From Flavobacterium sp. (GTDB lineage: Bacteria; Bacteroidota; Bacteroidia; Flavobacteriales; Flavobacteriaceae), in the NCBI RefSeq assembly GCF_035195345.1, contig NZ_CP136574.1, positions 62,001-126,000 on the forward strand: a DNA stretch of 64,000 bases. Reading direction: 5' to 3'. Under the pieces are notes generated by a model, which made no database searches, was not told the origin of the DNA, and worked only from the letters and a program-made list of their open reading frames with translations. The translations under genes and the position numbers were made by a program. Position 1 is the first letter of the stretch. The number at the start of each line of letters is the position of its first letter. Shown piece after piece: positions 17,173-24,916 of this stretch.

Positions 17173-17567
17173 TGGAGTCGGAGAGAATCGAACTCTCGTC
17201 CAAACAAGCAATCAAATAGCTTTCTACACGCTTAGTTTCTTCTTGGATTTTCGACAAAGAGCAAGGCTAGAAACCGCCACTCTTTGCTTAGCTTTATCAG
17301 TGTCAGAACGGATTTAAAACATTACCGTTCCTAGGTTTACATTTACGGTTCTCCTAAACCAACCGCCATAAACCAAGGCTTTTGAGGAGAATCCAGCTTT
17401 CCTACCTAGTAGGAACTTGGCAAATCTTACTATAATTCAGATTAAGCAGCTAAAGCGTAATTATTTTCGCCGTTTATAGGTTTGTACATTTGGATTTACG
17501 AGCTAAACATACAATGCTCGACGTGCTTACTAATCAATTCCACTCGCTGTCAAAACCAGTCGACCCC
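17173..17567 (-). ncRNA. ssrA: Transfer-messenger RNA (tmRNA)
   Basis: About 395 nt. The 5' end GGGGTCGACTGG and the 3' end CGACTCC plus discriminator A pair as the tRNA-like acceptor stem (GGGGTCG with CGACTCC). The T-arm GAGAGTTCGATTCTC is perfect. The tag reading frame runs through 17468-17442 and encodes GENNYALAA followed by TAA, a typical Bacteroidota tag. CCA is not encoded (the sequence continues ACT) and must be added. tmRNA rescues ribosomes stalled on broken mRNAs together with SmpB. Its 3' end faces the integrase gene, so it is the probable island attachment site. Confidence 0.95.
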
Positions 17568-17665
17568 AATATTGAGTTTTCAGTCGCAGTTTTCAGTCTG
17601 CAATCCTTCATTTGTAATCAAAAAGTGAGCCAAAAGTACTATCATTTTTTCAATAAAAAAAGTGT

Positions 17666-17696
17666 TTGTATAAAGAGTAGTAAAATGTTATATTTG
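17666..17696 (+). promoter_or_regulatory. Flavobacterial promoter (TTG-N20-TATATTTG)
   Basis: TTG at 17666-17668 and TATATTTG at 17689-17696, spacing 20 bp, match the flavobacterial consensus TTG-N17-23-TAnnTTTG exactly. It lies 40 bp before the start of the dehydrogenase gene at 17736. Confidence 0.7.
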
Positions 17697-17735
17697 TAAC
17701 ATAAACACAACGTTTGGTTATAATATATATAAAAT

Positions 17736-18959
17736 ATGAAATTCGGTATAATTAAAGAACGAAAAAATCCACCTGATAGAAGAGTAGTTTTCACACCAGA
17801 AGAATTAGTTCGTTTACAGTCAGAACATTCAGAAGCTAAAATTAAAGTTGAAACTTCAGATATTAGAGTGTTTTCAGATGAACAGTATGCTGATTTGGGA
17901 ATTGAAGTAACTGCAGATCTTTCGGATTGTGATGTGCTTTTTGGAGTAAAAGAAGTTCCAGTTGATGCTTTAATCCCTAATAAAAAGTATTTTTTCTTTT
18001 CACATACCATAAAAAAGCAGTCTTACAATAGAAAATTACTGCAAGCGATTCTGAATAAAAATATAGAATTGTACGATCATGAAACCATTGTTGATGCTAA
18101 TAACAAAAGATTAATTGGTTTTGGTCGTTATGCAGGAATTGTTGGGGCATATAACGGTTTTAGAGCTTTCGGAATTAAATATGATTTATTTACATTAGCA
18201 AAAGCCGAAACCTTAACGTGTAAAGATGAATTAATTGCCCGTTTAAAAAGACAAACACTTCCTAATATTAAAATTGTACTTACAGGTCATGGAAAGGTTG
18301 GAATGGGAGCAAAGGAAATTTTAGATGGAATGAAAATTAAGCAAGTTGCCATAGAAGATTTCTTATCTAAACAATATTCAGAACCTGTTTATACTCAAAT
18401 TGATGTTTTAGATTACAACAAGCGTATTGATGGTTCGATTTCAACTAAATCTGATTTTTATAAAAACCCACATGAATATACTTCCGATTTTGGTCGTTTT
18501 TCTAAAGTGGCTGATATATTTATGGCTGGGCATTTTCACGGTAACGGAGCGCCAGATATCTTGACAAGAGAAATGTTACAGGCTGCCGATAATAAAATTC
18601 AAGTTGTAGCCGATATTTCTTGTGATGTTGATGGTCCTATTGCTTGTACCCTAAAAGCATCTACAATTGCAGAACCGTTCTTTGGCTATTTACCAAGTGA
18701 GCATATAGAAGTTCCGTATACTCATCCAGCATCCATCATGGTGATGTCAGTTGATAATTTACCTTGTGAATTACCCAAAGATGCCAGTGAGGGATTTGGT
18801 GAAATGTTTATGAAGTATGTTATTCCCGCTTTTTTTAATGGTGATAAAGATGGCATCTTAGGAAGAGCAAAAATGACAGAGGACGGAAAATTAACGCCAC
18901 GATTTGCTTATTTACAAGAATATGTTGATGAAAAACAGGAAACTTTAGCATCAAAATAA
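17736..18959 (+). CDS. Saccharopine dehydrogenase / alanine dehydrogenase family oxidoreductase
   Basis: 407 aa. The N-terminus FGIIKERKNPPDRRVVFTPEE and the SHTIKKQSYN motif (about 88-97) are those of the alanine-dehydrogenase/transhydrogenase N-terminal domain as found in lysine-forming saccharopine dehydrogenases. A Rossmann NAD-binding stretch reads KIVLTGHGKVGMGAKEIL near residues 178-195. The single-domain length fits NAD+-dependent, L-lysine-forming saccharopine dehydrogenase, but in Bacteroidota the true substrate of this group is not certain. Monocistronic: own promoter at 17666-17696 and a terminator 6 bp after the stop. Confidence 0.8.
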   Translation: MKFGIIKERKNPPDRRVVFTPEELVRLQSEHSEAKIKVETSDIRVFSDEQYADLGIEVTADLSDCDVLFGVKEVPVDALIPNKKYFFFSHTIKKQSYNRKLLQAILNKNIELYDHETIVDANNKRLIGFGRYAGIVGAYNGFRAFGIKYDLFTLAKAETLTCKDELIARLKRQTLPNIKIVLTGHGKVGMGAKEILDGMKIKQVAIEDFLSKQYSEPVYTQIDVLDYNKRIDGSISTKSDFYKNPHEYTSDFGRFSKVADIFMAGHFHGNGAPDILTREMLQAADNKIQVVADISCDVDGPIACTLKASTIAEPFFGYLPSEHIEVPYTHPASIMVMSVDNLPCELPKDASEGFGEMFMKYVIPAFFNGDKDGILGRAKMTEDGKLTPRFAYLQEYVDEKQETLASK

Positions 18960-18964
18960 CTGAT

Positions 18965-18990
18965 AACCCGATGAAAATCGGGTTTTTTTT
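18965..18990 (+). terminator. Terminator of the dehydrogenase gene
   Basis: Stem AACCCGAT / ATCGGGTT followed by eight T. Confidence 0.85.
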
Positions 18991-19023
18991 ATGTGAATTT
19001 AGTACCATAATATTTTAATTAAC

Positions 19024-19039
19024 ACGAAAACGTTTTCGT
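19024..19039. promoter_or_regulatory. LacI-type operator (perfect 16-bp palindrome)
   Basis: ACGAAAACGTTTTCGT is a perfect palindrome with the central CG and AAACGTTT core typical of LacI-family operators. It lies 128 bp before the sugar transporter gene and upstream of a weak TATATTTA element at 19084. No LacI-family gene is in the window, so the regulator is encoded elsewhere. Confidence 0.7.
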
Positions 19040-19167
19040 TAATAAAATTATTTCATTGTTTAAAATAAAAGCATTAATGAATGTATATTTAGCGTTTGAT
19101 TCTATTAATAAGCAAGTTGTTTATTGCTATAGATGAAATTCTATTAAACTAACTAATTTAAAAAACT

Positions 19168-20604
19168 ATGAGTACAAACCAAATTAAAACGAATTGGGCA
19201 CAATTTATTCCCTTAGTAACAGTTTTCTTTTTTTGGGGATTTGTTGCAGCTAGTAACGATATTTTAATTCCTGTTTTTAAAGAAGCTTTTGATTTAACAC
19301 AAGGCCAAAGTCAATTGGTATCTGTAGCCTTTTATGTTGCTTATACAATCGGCTCGATTATTTATATGATTATATCGTACCTTATGAAAGGGGATTTAAT
19401 TAATAAAATAGGATATAAAAATTCTTTAGCATTAGGTTTAGTTGTTTCGGCTATGGGAACTTTATTGTTTTATCCAGCTGCCAATTCAGGTTCATTTCCA
19501 TTAATGCTATCTGGTTTATTTATAGTAGGTTTAGGTTTCTCACTTCAACAAACAGTTGCAAATCCGTTAGCAATTGCTTTAGGACCAATTACAACTGGTT
19601 CACAACGATTAACATTAGCCGGTGGAATTAACAATTTGGGAACTACTATTGGTCCATTAATTGTCAGTTTTGCTATTTTTGGTTCAGCTACCTCGAGTAA
19701 TACTACGTTAGATATTGAAAGCGTAAAAATTCCATATTTAATTTTAGGAGCTGCTTTTTTATTAGTTGCAGTGTTGTTGAAATTTTCATCATTACCAGAT
19801 AAACCTCAAGCGGTGGTTGAATCGGATGAAAGTATTGCTAACGACAGGGGTAGTGCTTTAAAATATCCACAATTAATTTTGGGTATGATTGCTATTTTTG
19901 TTTATGTTGGAGTAGAAGTTTCAACAGCAAGTAATTTACCAGCCTATATGGAAAAAGACTTAGGCTTTTTAACTAAGGATATTGCACCTTACATATCATT
20001 ATATTGGGCAAGTTTAATGATTGGAAGATGGACAGGTGCTATTGAAGCCTTTACCGATAAAATGAGTTTACAAAAAATTCTTCGCTTTGTAGCTCCTTAT
20101 TTAGCTTTTGGTGTATTTCTTTTGGTTAATGCAATTGCTAAACATGATTTAACACCATTTTACATTTATGCATTTATTATTTTAGTTTTAATTGCTGCCG
20201 ATATAGCAAGTAAAGGTAATCCTGCCAGAATGTTATTAATCTTTTCCGGATTAGGCATTTTAGCATTACTTATCGGAATGGCAACTTCTGGTATGACTAG
20301 CGTGTATGCATTTACTTCTGTTGGTTTATTCTGTAGTACACTTTGGCCTTGTATTTTTACTTTAGCAGTAAGTGGACTTGGAAAAAATACTAGTCAAGGA
20401 AGTAGTTTCCTAATCATGATGATTATGGGAGGAGGAATAATTAGTTGGTTACAAGGCTTTGTAGCTGATGAAACCACCATTCATTCCAGTTATATCATTG
20501 GTGTTTTATGTTTTGCTTATTTGGCTTTTTATGCATGGAAAGTAAGTGGAATTCTTAAAAATCAAGGAATTAATTTTGATAAAAAAGTTGCGGGTAATCA
20601 TTAA
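19168..20604 (+). CDS. Sugar:proton symporter of the MFS FHS family (FucP/GluP type)
   Basis: 478 aa with 12 membrane helices. The family signature is clear: FFFWGFVAASNDILIPVFK near residues 20-38, then the helix 4 motif GLGFSLQQTVANPLAIALGP with the conserved NP, and GGINNLGTTIGPLI. FHS transporters import fucose, galactose or glucose with protons across the inner membrane. An acidic-loop insertion after helix 6 (DKPQAVVESDES) is usual in Bacteroidota. The LacI-type operator upstream suggests sugar-responsive control. Monocistronic, with a terminator 22 bp after the stop. Confidence 0.9.
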   Translation: MSTNQIKTNWAQFIPLVTVFFFWGFVAASNDILIPVFKEAFDLTQGQSQLVSVAFYVAYTIGSIIYMIISYLMKGDLINKIGYKNSLALGLVVSAMGTLLFYPAANSGSFPLMLSGLFIVGLGFSLQQTVANPLAIALGPITTGSQRLTLAGGINNLGTTIGPLIVSFAIFGSATSSNTTLDIESVKIPYLILGAAFLLVAVLLKFSSLPDKPQAVVESDESIANDRGSALKYPQLILGMIAIFVYVGVEVSTASNLPAYMEKDLGFLTKDIAPYISLYWASLMIGRWTGAIEAFTDKMSLQKILRFVAPYLAFGVFLLVNAIAKHDLTPFYIYAFIILVLIAADIASKGNPARMLLIFSGLGILALLIGMATSGMTSVYAFTSVGLFCSTLWPCIFTLAVSGLGKNTSQGSSFLIMMIMGGGIISWLQGFVADETTIHSSYIIGVLCFAYLAFYAWKVSGILKNQGINFDKKVAGNH

Positions 20605-20625
20605 GTATAAAAAATAGTAAATATA

Positions 20626-20662
20626 AAACTCCGTCAGAGATAAAATTCTGACGGAGTTTTTG
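20626..20662. terminator. Bidirectional terminator between the transporter and creD
   Basis: Stem AAAACTCCGTCAGA / TCTGACGGAGTTTT (20626-20639, 20647-20660) between convergent genes. Confidence 0.88.
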
Positions 20663-20666
20663 TTAT

Positions 20667-21962
20667 TTATCTATTCCACTCAATTTTACGTGAAAAATAC
20701 ATTACGGCTGCTAAAATCAGGAACAAGCCGATGCTTCCTACTAATAATGCATAATCTTCTAATTGAATAATCACATAGATAAAAGTATATAAAACACTTA
20801 GTGAAATACCGATAAAGGTTGGGAATTTTCTATCTTTTAAAATAGAAATTGAGTAAAGAGATATCATTATAATCACCGAAGCACCCGCTACTAAATACGC
20901 AAATGAAAAGCTACTGTGTTCGGTAATTGAAATCAATAAAGTGTAAAACATGATTAGTGCAATTCCAATCATCGAATATTGAAAAATATGAATGTTAATT
21001 TTACTTATCGACTGAATTAAAAAGAAGATTAAAAAGGTTAAGCCAATGACTAGAAAACCATATTTTGAAGCGCGTTCGTTTTGTTGGTATTCATCTACTG
21101 GAGTGATAAAATCAACCGCAAATGCATATTTCCCTAATTCGGGTAAAACATCAAAATATTGTTGTGCAAACGGACGATTGAAGTGTAATATTTTCCAATT
21201 AGCTGCAAAACCTTTATCTGTTATTTCTCTTGAAACAGGGGAGAAGTTTCCGTTGAAGTTGGGTGAATTCCAATTAGAAGTTATTTTCGCGTCGGTTGTT
21301 TTTCCAATTGGAACCATTTTAATTTGTTTGCTTCCGTTGAACGAAATATCAAAATTGAATTGAGTGTTGTTTTGTAATGATTGAAAATCAAAATAGTTGG
21401 TTTCTAAACTTTCAACACTATCGTTTACTGTATTGGCTACCGATTCAAAAGTTAATTGTTGCTTTCCAATTTTCATTTTTACTTCGTCTTTCAGGCTTTT
21501 TAAGTTGGAAGTTCGAATCATAATTTTGGCACGGTTCCAATAAATATTCTCGGCAGGAATTCCTTTGGAAGCAAAATTTGGCGTGCTGTATTTTCCATCA
21601 AATTGCATTTTGGTTGTAAACACATTTGATTTGTAAATGCTTCTTTCCAAAGGTTTTACCATGGTTACTTCCGATTTATTATTTAATTCTTCTGGAAAGA
21701 AATAAGCGTAGTTGTTGGCACCCGTCATTGGGTCTTTGTAAGGTACTTTTAAAATGGGACCATAAAAATAGACCGAACTTCCCCATTTAGAAGTGGTTTC
21801 GGTAATGACTTCTTTTTGACGTTGGCTTCTCTCTACAATTAATTCTTGAACTAAGGCTAAAGGAATTAATAAGACTAAAGTTAAAATTCCTACCATGATC
21901 ATTTTTGCGGTAGCGGTTTGAAAGAACGATACTTTTGGTTCTTGTTGCATTTGTGTTTCCAT
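20667..21962 (-). CDS. creD: Inner-membrane protein CreD-like
   Basis: 431 aa. One N-terminal membrane helix (about 19-40, followed by ERSQRQKEVITETTSKWGS) and a large periplasmic domain to about residue 295, then six or so closely packed helices to the C-terminus. The SKWGSSVYFYGPILKVPY motif is typical of CreD. In gamma-proteobacteria CreD belongs to the CreBC regulon and supports envelope integrity. Flavobacterial creD lies, as here, in an operon with a winged-helix regulator. It is the last gene of the operon starting at 22747; the start codon is 27 bp after the small membrane protein. Confidence 0.88.
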   Translation of the reverse strand: METQMQQEPKVSFFQTATAKMIMVGILTLVLLIPLALVQELIVERSQRQKEVITETTSKWGSSVYFYGPILKVPYKDPMTGANNYAYFFPEELNNKSEVTMVKPLERSIYKSNVFTTKMQFDGKYSTPNFASKGIPAENIYWNRAKIMIRTSNLKSLKDEVKMKIGKQQLTFESVANTVNDSVESLETNYFDFQSLQNNTQFNFDISFNGSKQIKMVPIGKTTDAKITSNWNSPNFNGNFSPVSREITDKGFAANWKILHFNRPFAQQYFDVLPELGKYAFAVDFITPVDEYQQNERASKYGFLVIGLTFLIFFLIQSISKINIHIFQYSMIGIALIMFYTLLISITEHSSFSFAYLVAGASVIIMISLYSISILKDRKFPTFIGISLSVLYTFIYVIIQLEDYALLVGSIGLFLILAAVMYFSRKIEWNR

Positions 21963-21989
21963 GATTTTTGATTTAAAAAGGTGAGGTTA

Positions 21990-22283
21990 TTAATACATTA
22001 TTATGGCTAAATAGATAATTGCAATTGGAATATTGGCTATAAGAATTAAGACTTTTCTTGAAATTTGTTTTTTTTCATTTGGATTTTCTATCCAGTCAAA
22101 AAGTAGAATTATTAACATAAATAAGTTACTAATCAGTGCTATAATTACAAACATAAATCCAAGAATTAAAAATATTAGTTTATCATCAGCAACAAAATAG
22201 CCTATGAAAAGGGTGGTTCCCATAAGAAAAGATAGAATGGCCATTTTTATTGAAAAGGGTAGTTTTAAAATCTTATTTTCCAT
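21990..22283 (-). CDS. Small membrane protein, unknown
   Basis: 97 aa with three clear hydrophobic helices (about 12-28, 33-60 with a polar break, 73-96) and little else. Its ATG overlaps the stop of the COQ4-like gene (TAATG), so it is translationally coupled. Not recognised. Its place between coq4-like and creD suggests a role in the same envelope operon. Confidence 0.7.
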   Translation of the reverse strand: MENKILKLPFSIKMAILSFLMGTTLFIGYFVADDKLIFLILGFMFVIIALISNLFMLIILLFDWIENPNEKKQISRKVLILIANIPIAIIYLAIIMY

Positions 22284-22747
22284 TATTCATTTGTTTTTAT
22301 ATTAAAGCTTTGTTGAATAGTTATTAGAGGAACCGAGAGCATGTTCAAAAAATCCAATCCATAAAATTGATGTGCTGTTTTTCCTTTTTGATATTGCCTT
22401 ATGAAATACCTAAATCGGGTAGGATAGAAGAGCGTTCCCGAAAGAATTACCATTAGTAAATACAAGCTTCGTTTTCCGTTTCCTAATAGATAATACTGCA
22501 TTCCTATTTCTTCCTCCACTGAGATTCCGGTATTGGTTAACACGTGAATGACATCGTGGTCTTCTAATTTGGGTTGGATTTCAAAATTGTATTTCAATAA
22601 AAAACAACCTAAATGATACCCTAAACTGTCAGTAGGAAGTTGAATTAGTTTTGATAGGTTTATATCCCAAGCTTTTCCTTTTTTGATAAACTTTTGATAC
22701 GGTTTCTTACTGAGTTCGTACATTTTTTCGATGAATAAATCTTTCAT
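22283..22747 (-). CDS. COQ4-like protein
   Basis: 154 aa. The zinc-ligand motif of COQ4, HDxxH-x11-E, is intact: His64-Asp65, His68 and Glu80 (EDHDVIHVLTNTG then SVEEE). LPTDSLGYHLG before it also matches the family. Eukaryotic COQ4 takes part in ubiquinone biosynthesis, reportedly as an oxidative decarboxylase. Flavobacteria normally use menaquinone, so the function here is open. First gene of the operon with the small membrane protein and creD. A 19-bp operator lies 17 bp before its ATG. Confidence 0.75.
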   Translation of the reverse strand: MKDLFIEKMYELSKKPYQKFIKKGKAWDINLSKLIQLPTDSLGYHLGCFLLKYNFEIQPKLEDHDVIHVLTNTGISVEEEIGMQYYLLGNGKRSLYLLMVILSGTLFYPTRFRYFIRQYQKGKTAHQFYGLDFLNMLSVPLITIQQSFNIKTNE

Positions 22748-22763
22748 AATTAGTATTTAAAAG

Positions 22764-22782
22764 TACTTTGAATTTCAAAGTA
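22764..22782. promoter_or_regulatory. Operator copy 1: TACTTTG-N5-CAAAGTA
   Basis: A perfect 7-bp inverted repeat with 5-bp spacer, 17 bp before the COQ4-like ATG. The same element and its flanks (AG before, AATA after) recur at 24376-24394, 8 bp before the first gene of the upstream transcription unit. Both probably bind the winged-helix regulator encoded at 22802-23098. Confidence 0.7.
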
Positions 22783-22801
22783 AATAGATAAAAAAATAGG
22801 T

Positions 22802-23098
22802 TTAACTTTTCTTAATTAATTTTTCAAGCGCTTCAATATGTGAAGTAAAGGCGATTCTGCCTTCTTTTGTGGCACTGTATTTTGTGTTGGGTTTTTTACC
22901 AATAAACTGCTTTTCAATTTGAATATAATTTTCTAATTCTAATGCTTTGGTGTGCGAAGCTAAGTTGCCATCGGTTACACCTAAAAGTTCCTTTAGCATA
23001 TTAAAATCGGCACTTTCATTCACCATCAATACCGACATAATCCCCAAACGAATTCGGTGATCAAAGGCCTTGTTGATATTTTGGATGATGTTGAGCAT
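22802..23098 (-). CDS. Winged-helix transcriptional regulator (HTH_34 / ArsR-MarR-like)
   Basis: 98 aa. DHRIRLGIMSVLMVNESADF, then the recognition region LLGVTDGNLASHTKALELENYI and the wing KKPNTKYSATKEGRIAF: the standard short winged-helix repressor seen next to creD in Bacteroidota. No metal-binding or sensory residues are obvious. It follows the YiiX-like gene by 18 bp. The two identical palindromes at 22764 and 24376 frame its transcription unit, consistent with autoregulation plus control of the downstream operon. The effector is unknown. Confidence 0.85.
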   Translation of the reverse strand: MLNIIQNINKAFDHRIRLGIMSVLMVNESADFNMLKELLGVTDGNLASHTKALELENYIQIEKQFIGKKPNTKYSATKEGRIAFTSHIEALEKLIKKS

Positions 23099-23116
23099 TT
23101 TTAAGAGTTTAAAAGG

Positions 23117-23743
23117 TTAAAAGTTGTTGAAAATAGTTTCAACCATTTCAGATTCATATAATTGAGAAGGAGCAACTACAGCTTCATTATATGGAATTTT
23201 ATTACCATATCTTTCCTTCATAATATTTTTTACAATTGGACTATTAAGATTAAAATCTTTTAGTTTTTTTGTTTTACACAATTCTATATTAGCTCCATAT
23301 TTGTATATTTTCCATACTAATTCAGAACAATAAATTTTTTCATCACTCCATTCAAAATATAAATCATAGTCTTTGTTGTTGAGTGATTTTCCGTAATCTT
23401 TCATTTTTGCTACTACTTCTTTTGTTAGAATTTTATTAGCGTTTTTGATTCTTTGAACTACATATTTTGACTCTTTTCCATGTGATATCCAATCTTCTAA
23501 TAAGGTCATTTTAACTGGTTGGACAGCTTCATATACGTATGTTTTGCCATTTTCAATGAATATTATTCCGCAATGAGAAAATTTGGAATTGGTTGCAATT
23601 TTAACGGCTTCACATTGTTTTGATTGTGATGATTGAAAAATGATATCGCCATTTTGATAAGACACACTTTTGTTTTCAATATTTTTGCAATTGAATGAAG
23701 TAAAAATTAAGCCTATAAAAAGTGATACTATAAACTTTTTCAT
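23117..23743 (-). CDS. YiiX/YebB-like permuted NlpC/P60 cysteine hydrolase, probable lipoprotein
   Basis: 208 aa. Lipobox-like TSFNC at residues 15-19. The permuted papain fold shows GDIIFQSSQS (start of the domain), FSHCGIIF with the conserved His, YVYEAVQPV and the catalytic Cys in EKIYCSELVWKIY (about 144-156), then VVAPSQLYES at the end. YiiX proteins are thought to cleave amide or ester bonds in lipids or peptidoglycan; the substrate is not known. One base separates its ATG from the stop of the preceding membrane-protein gene. Envelope role fits the neighbours. Confidence 0.85.
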   Translation of the reverse strand: MKKFIVSLFIGLIFTSFNCKNIENKSVSYQNGDIIFQSSQSKQCEAVKIATNSKFSHCGIIFIENGKTYVYEAVQPVKMTLLEDWISHGKESKYVVQRIKNANKILTKEVVAKMKDYGKSLNNKDYDLYFEWSDEKIYCSELVWKIYKYGANIELCKTKKLKDFNLNSPIVKNIMKERYGNKIPYNEAVVAPSQLYESEMVETIFNNF

Positions 23744-23744
23744 A

Positions 23745-24368
23745 TTACTTTCTCTCGTATTTAAAATACATTAAACTTCCATATAAAATGTGGCAACCTC
23801 CAAAACCTAATGCCCAAAATAATAAGCCATAGCCTAAGAACCAAGTTGATAATAATCCCAACGCAATCATTGTAATTCCTAAATAACGAACATCTCCTAA
23901 TGTATATTTGCTAGCATTTACACAAGCTAAACCATAAAATATTAAGGTGAGGGGAGCGATTAATTGAAATATGTTTTTTTCGATTAAAAAGATAATCAAA
24001 AAGCCACCCGTTGCTAAGGGAATCATGAAATTGATAACCAGTCGTTTTGAAGCCGTATTCCAAACATTTTCATTGCTTTTTCTTGCTTTACTGATACTTA
24101 GAACGATACCCGTTACAATCGACAATACTAATACTGAAGTTGCTATAACTAATAATCGAATTACAGCTGCCTCCGAAATAATTAAATCACGATAAGCGCC
24201 CATAGTGGAAGTGTCAAAGTAAATTGTTTTATAGGCTAACCAAGCACCCACCAAAGCATACACCCCAGCCAAAATTCCTGATAAACCACTCAAAGAAATA
24301 AAACGTGATGATTTGTTCATCAAATTTTTAATTTCACTAATGTCATTTAGATATTTTTCGTTTTTCAT
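23745..24368 (-). CDS. Six-helix membrane protein, unknown
   Basis: 207 aa from the ATG at 24368 (MKNEKYLNDISEIKNLMNKSS). A longer frame from 24422 exists, but it would run through the operator at 24376-24394, and the shorter start matches the usual flavobacterial sequence. About six hydrophobic helices follow a short amphipathic N-terminus with SSRFISLSGLSGILAG. Not assigned to a characterised family. First gene of the unit with the YiiX-like hydrolase and the winged-helix regulator. Confidence 0.75.
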   Translation of the reverse strand: MKNEKYLNDISEIKNLMNKSSRFISLSGLSGILAGVYALVGAWLAYKTIYFDTSTMGAYRDLIISEAAVIRLLVIATSVLVLSIVTGIVLSISKARKSNENVWNTASKRLVINFMIPLATGGFLIIFLIEKNIFQLIAPLTLIFYGLACVNASKYTLGDVRYLGITMIALGLLSTWFLGYGLLFWALGFGGCHILYGSLMYFKYERK

Positions 24369-24375
24369 TTTAAAG

Positions 24376-24394
24376 TACTTTGAATTACAAAGTA
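24376..24394. promoter_or_regulatory. Operator copy 2: TACTTTG-N5-CAAAGTA
   Basis: Same palindrome as at 22764-22782, 8 bp before the corrected start codon at 24368. Its location decides against the longer ORF start at 24422. Confidence 0.7.
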
Positions 24395-24454
24395 AATAAT
24401 AAAAAATTTGTTGACCAAACATTTTTTGAATTATTTTTGAAGAAATAAATAACT

Positions 24455-24802
24455 ATGAAACCCACAGAAGAATTTATTCTCCGCCAACCACAACCTTATC
24501 AAGCTATGATATTGCATGTATTAGCAGTAGTAGAGCAGGAGTTGCCTCAATCGGAATTGCTTTTTAAATGGGGTATTCCGTATGTGTATTTTAAGAACAA
24601 ACCTTTTTGTTATTTCGCTCCTAATCACAAAAAAGGATTTTTGGATGTTGGTTTTGCCAAAGGATTTGAACTGAAAAGAAATCAAGAAGTCTTGGTAGAT
24701 GAAAAAAGAAACACAGTGAAATCACTTCGTTATTTTTCAATTGAAACAATAGATCATACCCTTCTAATAGATGTTATTTCAGAAGCAAAATTACGCTACT
24801 AA
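24455..24802 (+). CDS. DUF1801 (YdhG-like) protein
   Basis: 115 aa. LFKWGIPYVYFKNKPFCYFAPNHKKGFLDVGFAKG is the core of DUF1801 proteins (seen around residues 41-71), a small alpha/beta fold of unknown function that binds no known cofactor. Full length for the family. It is divergent from the membrane-protein operon to its left and probably monocistronic. Confidence 0.8.
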   Translation: MKPTEEFILRQPQPYQAMILHVLAVVEQELPQSELLFKWGIPYVYFKNKPFCYFAPNHKKGFLDVGFAKGFELKRNQEVLVDEKRNTVKSLRYFSIETIDHTLLIDVISEAKLRY

Positions 24803-24834
24803 ACATAAGAATTGAGAAGATTTAATTAATCAAC

Positions 24835-24894
24835 TTAAGCAAATATTAAGATGTAATTAAGTTATACTTAAGCCTTTTTAAGTTGGCTATTAAG
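24835..24894 (+). promoter_or_regulatory. Six direct repeats of TTAAG at 11-bp spacing (response-regulator array)
   Basis: TTAAG starts at 24835, 24846, 24857, 24868, 24878 and 24890: steps of 11, 11, 11, 10 and 12 bp, i.e. one helical turn. This is the layout of OmpR/PhoB-family binding sites. The array ends 23 bp before the LTA-synthase-like ATG. Shorter arrays with the same core stand at 26867 and 33127. Confidence 0.75.
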
Positions 24895-24916
24895 AGATTT
24901 GTATAAAAATACAATT

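Noticed and set aside
17631..17638. TACTTTTG on the minus strand as promoter of ssrA
   Set aside because: It matches the -7 consensus but the nearest -33 TTG is only about 12 bp away instead of 17-23; kept out of the feature list.
17490..17699. 69-aa open frame on the plus strand
   Set aside because: It lies across the 5' part of the tmRNA gene on the opposite strand and its upstream promoter region.
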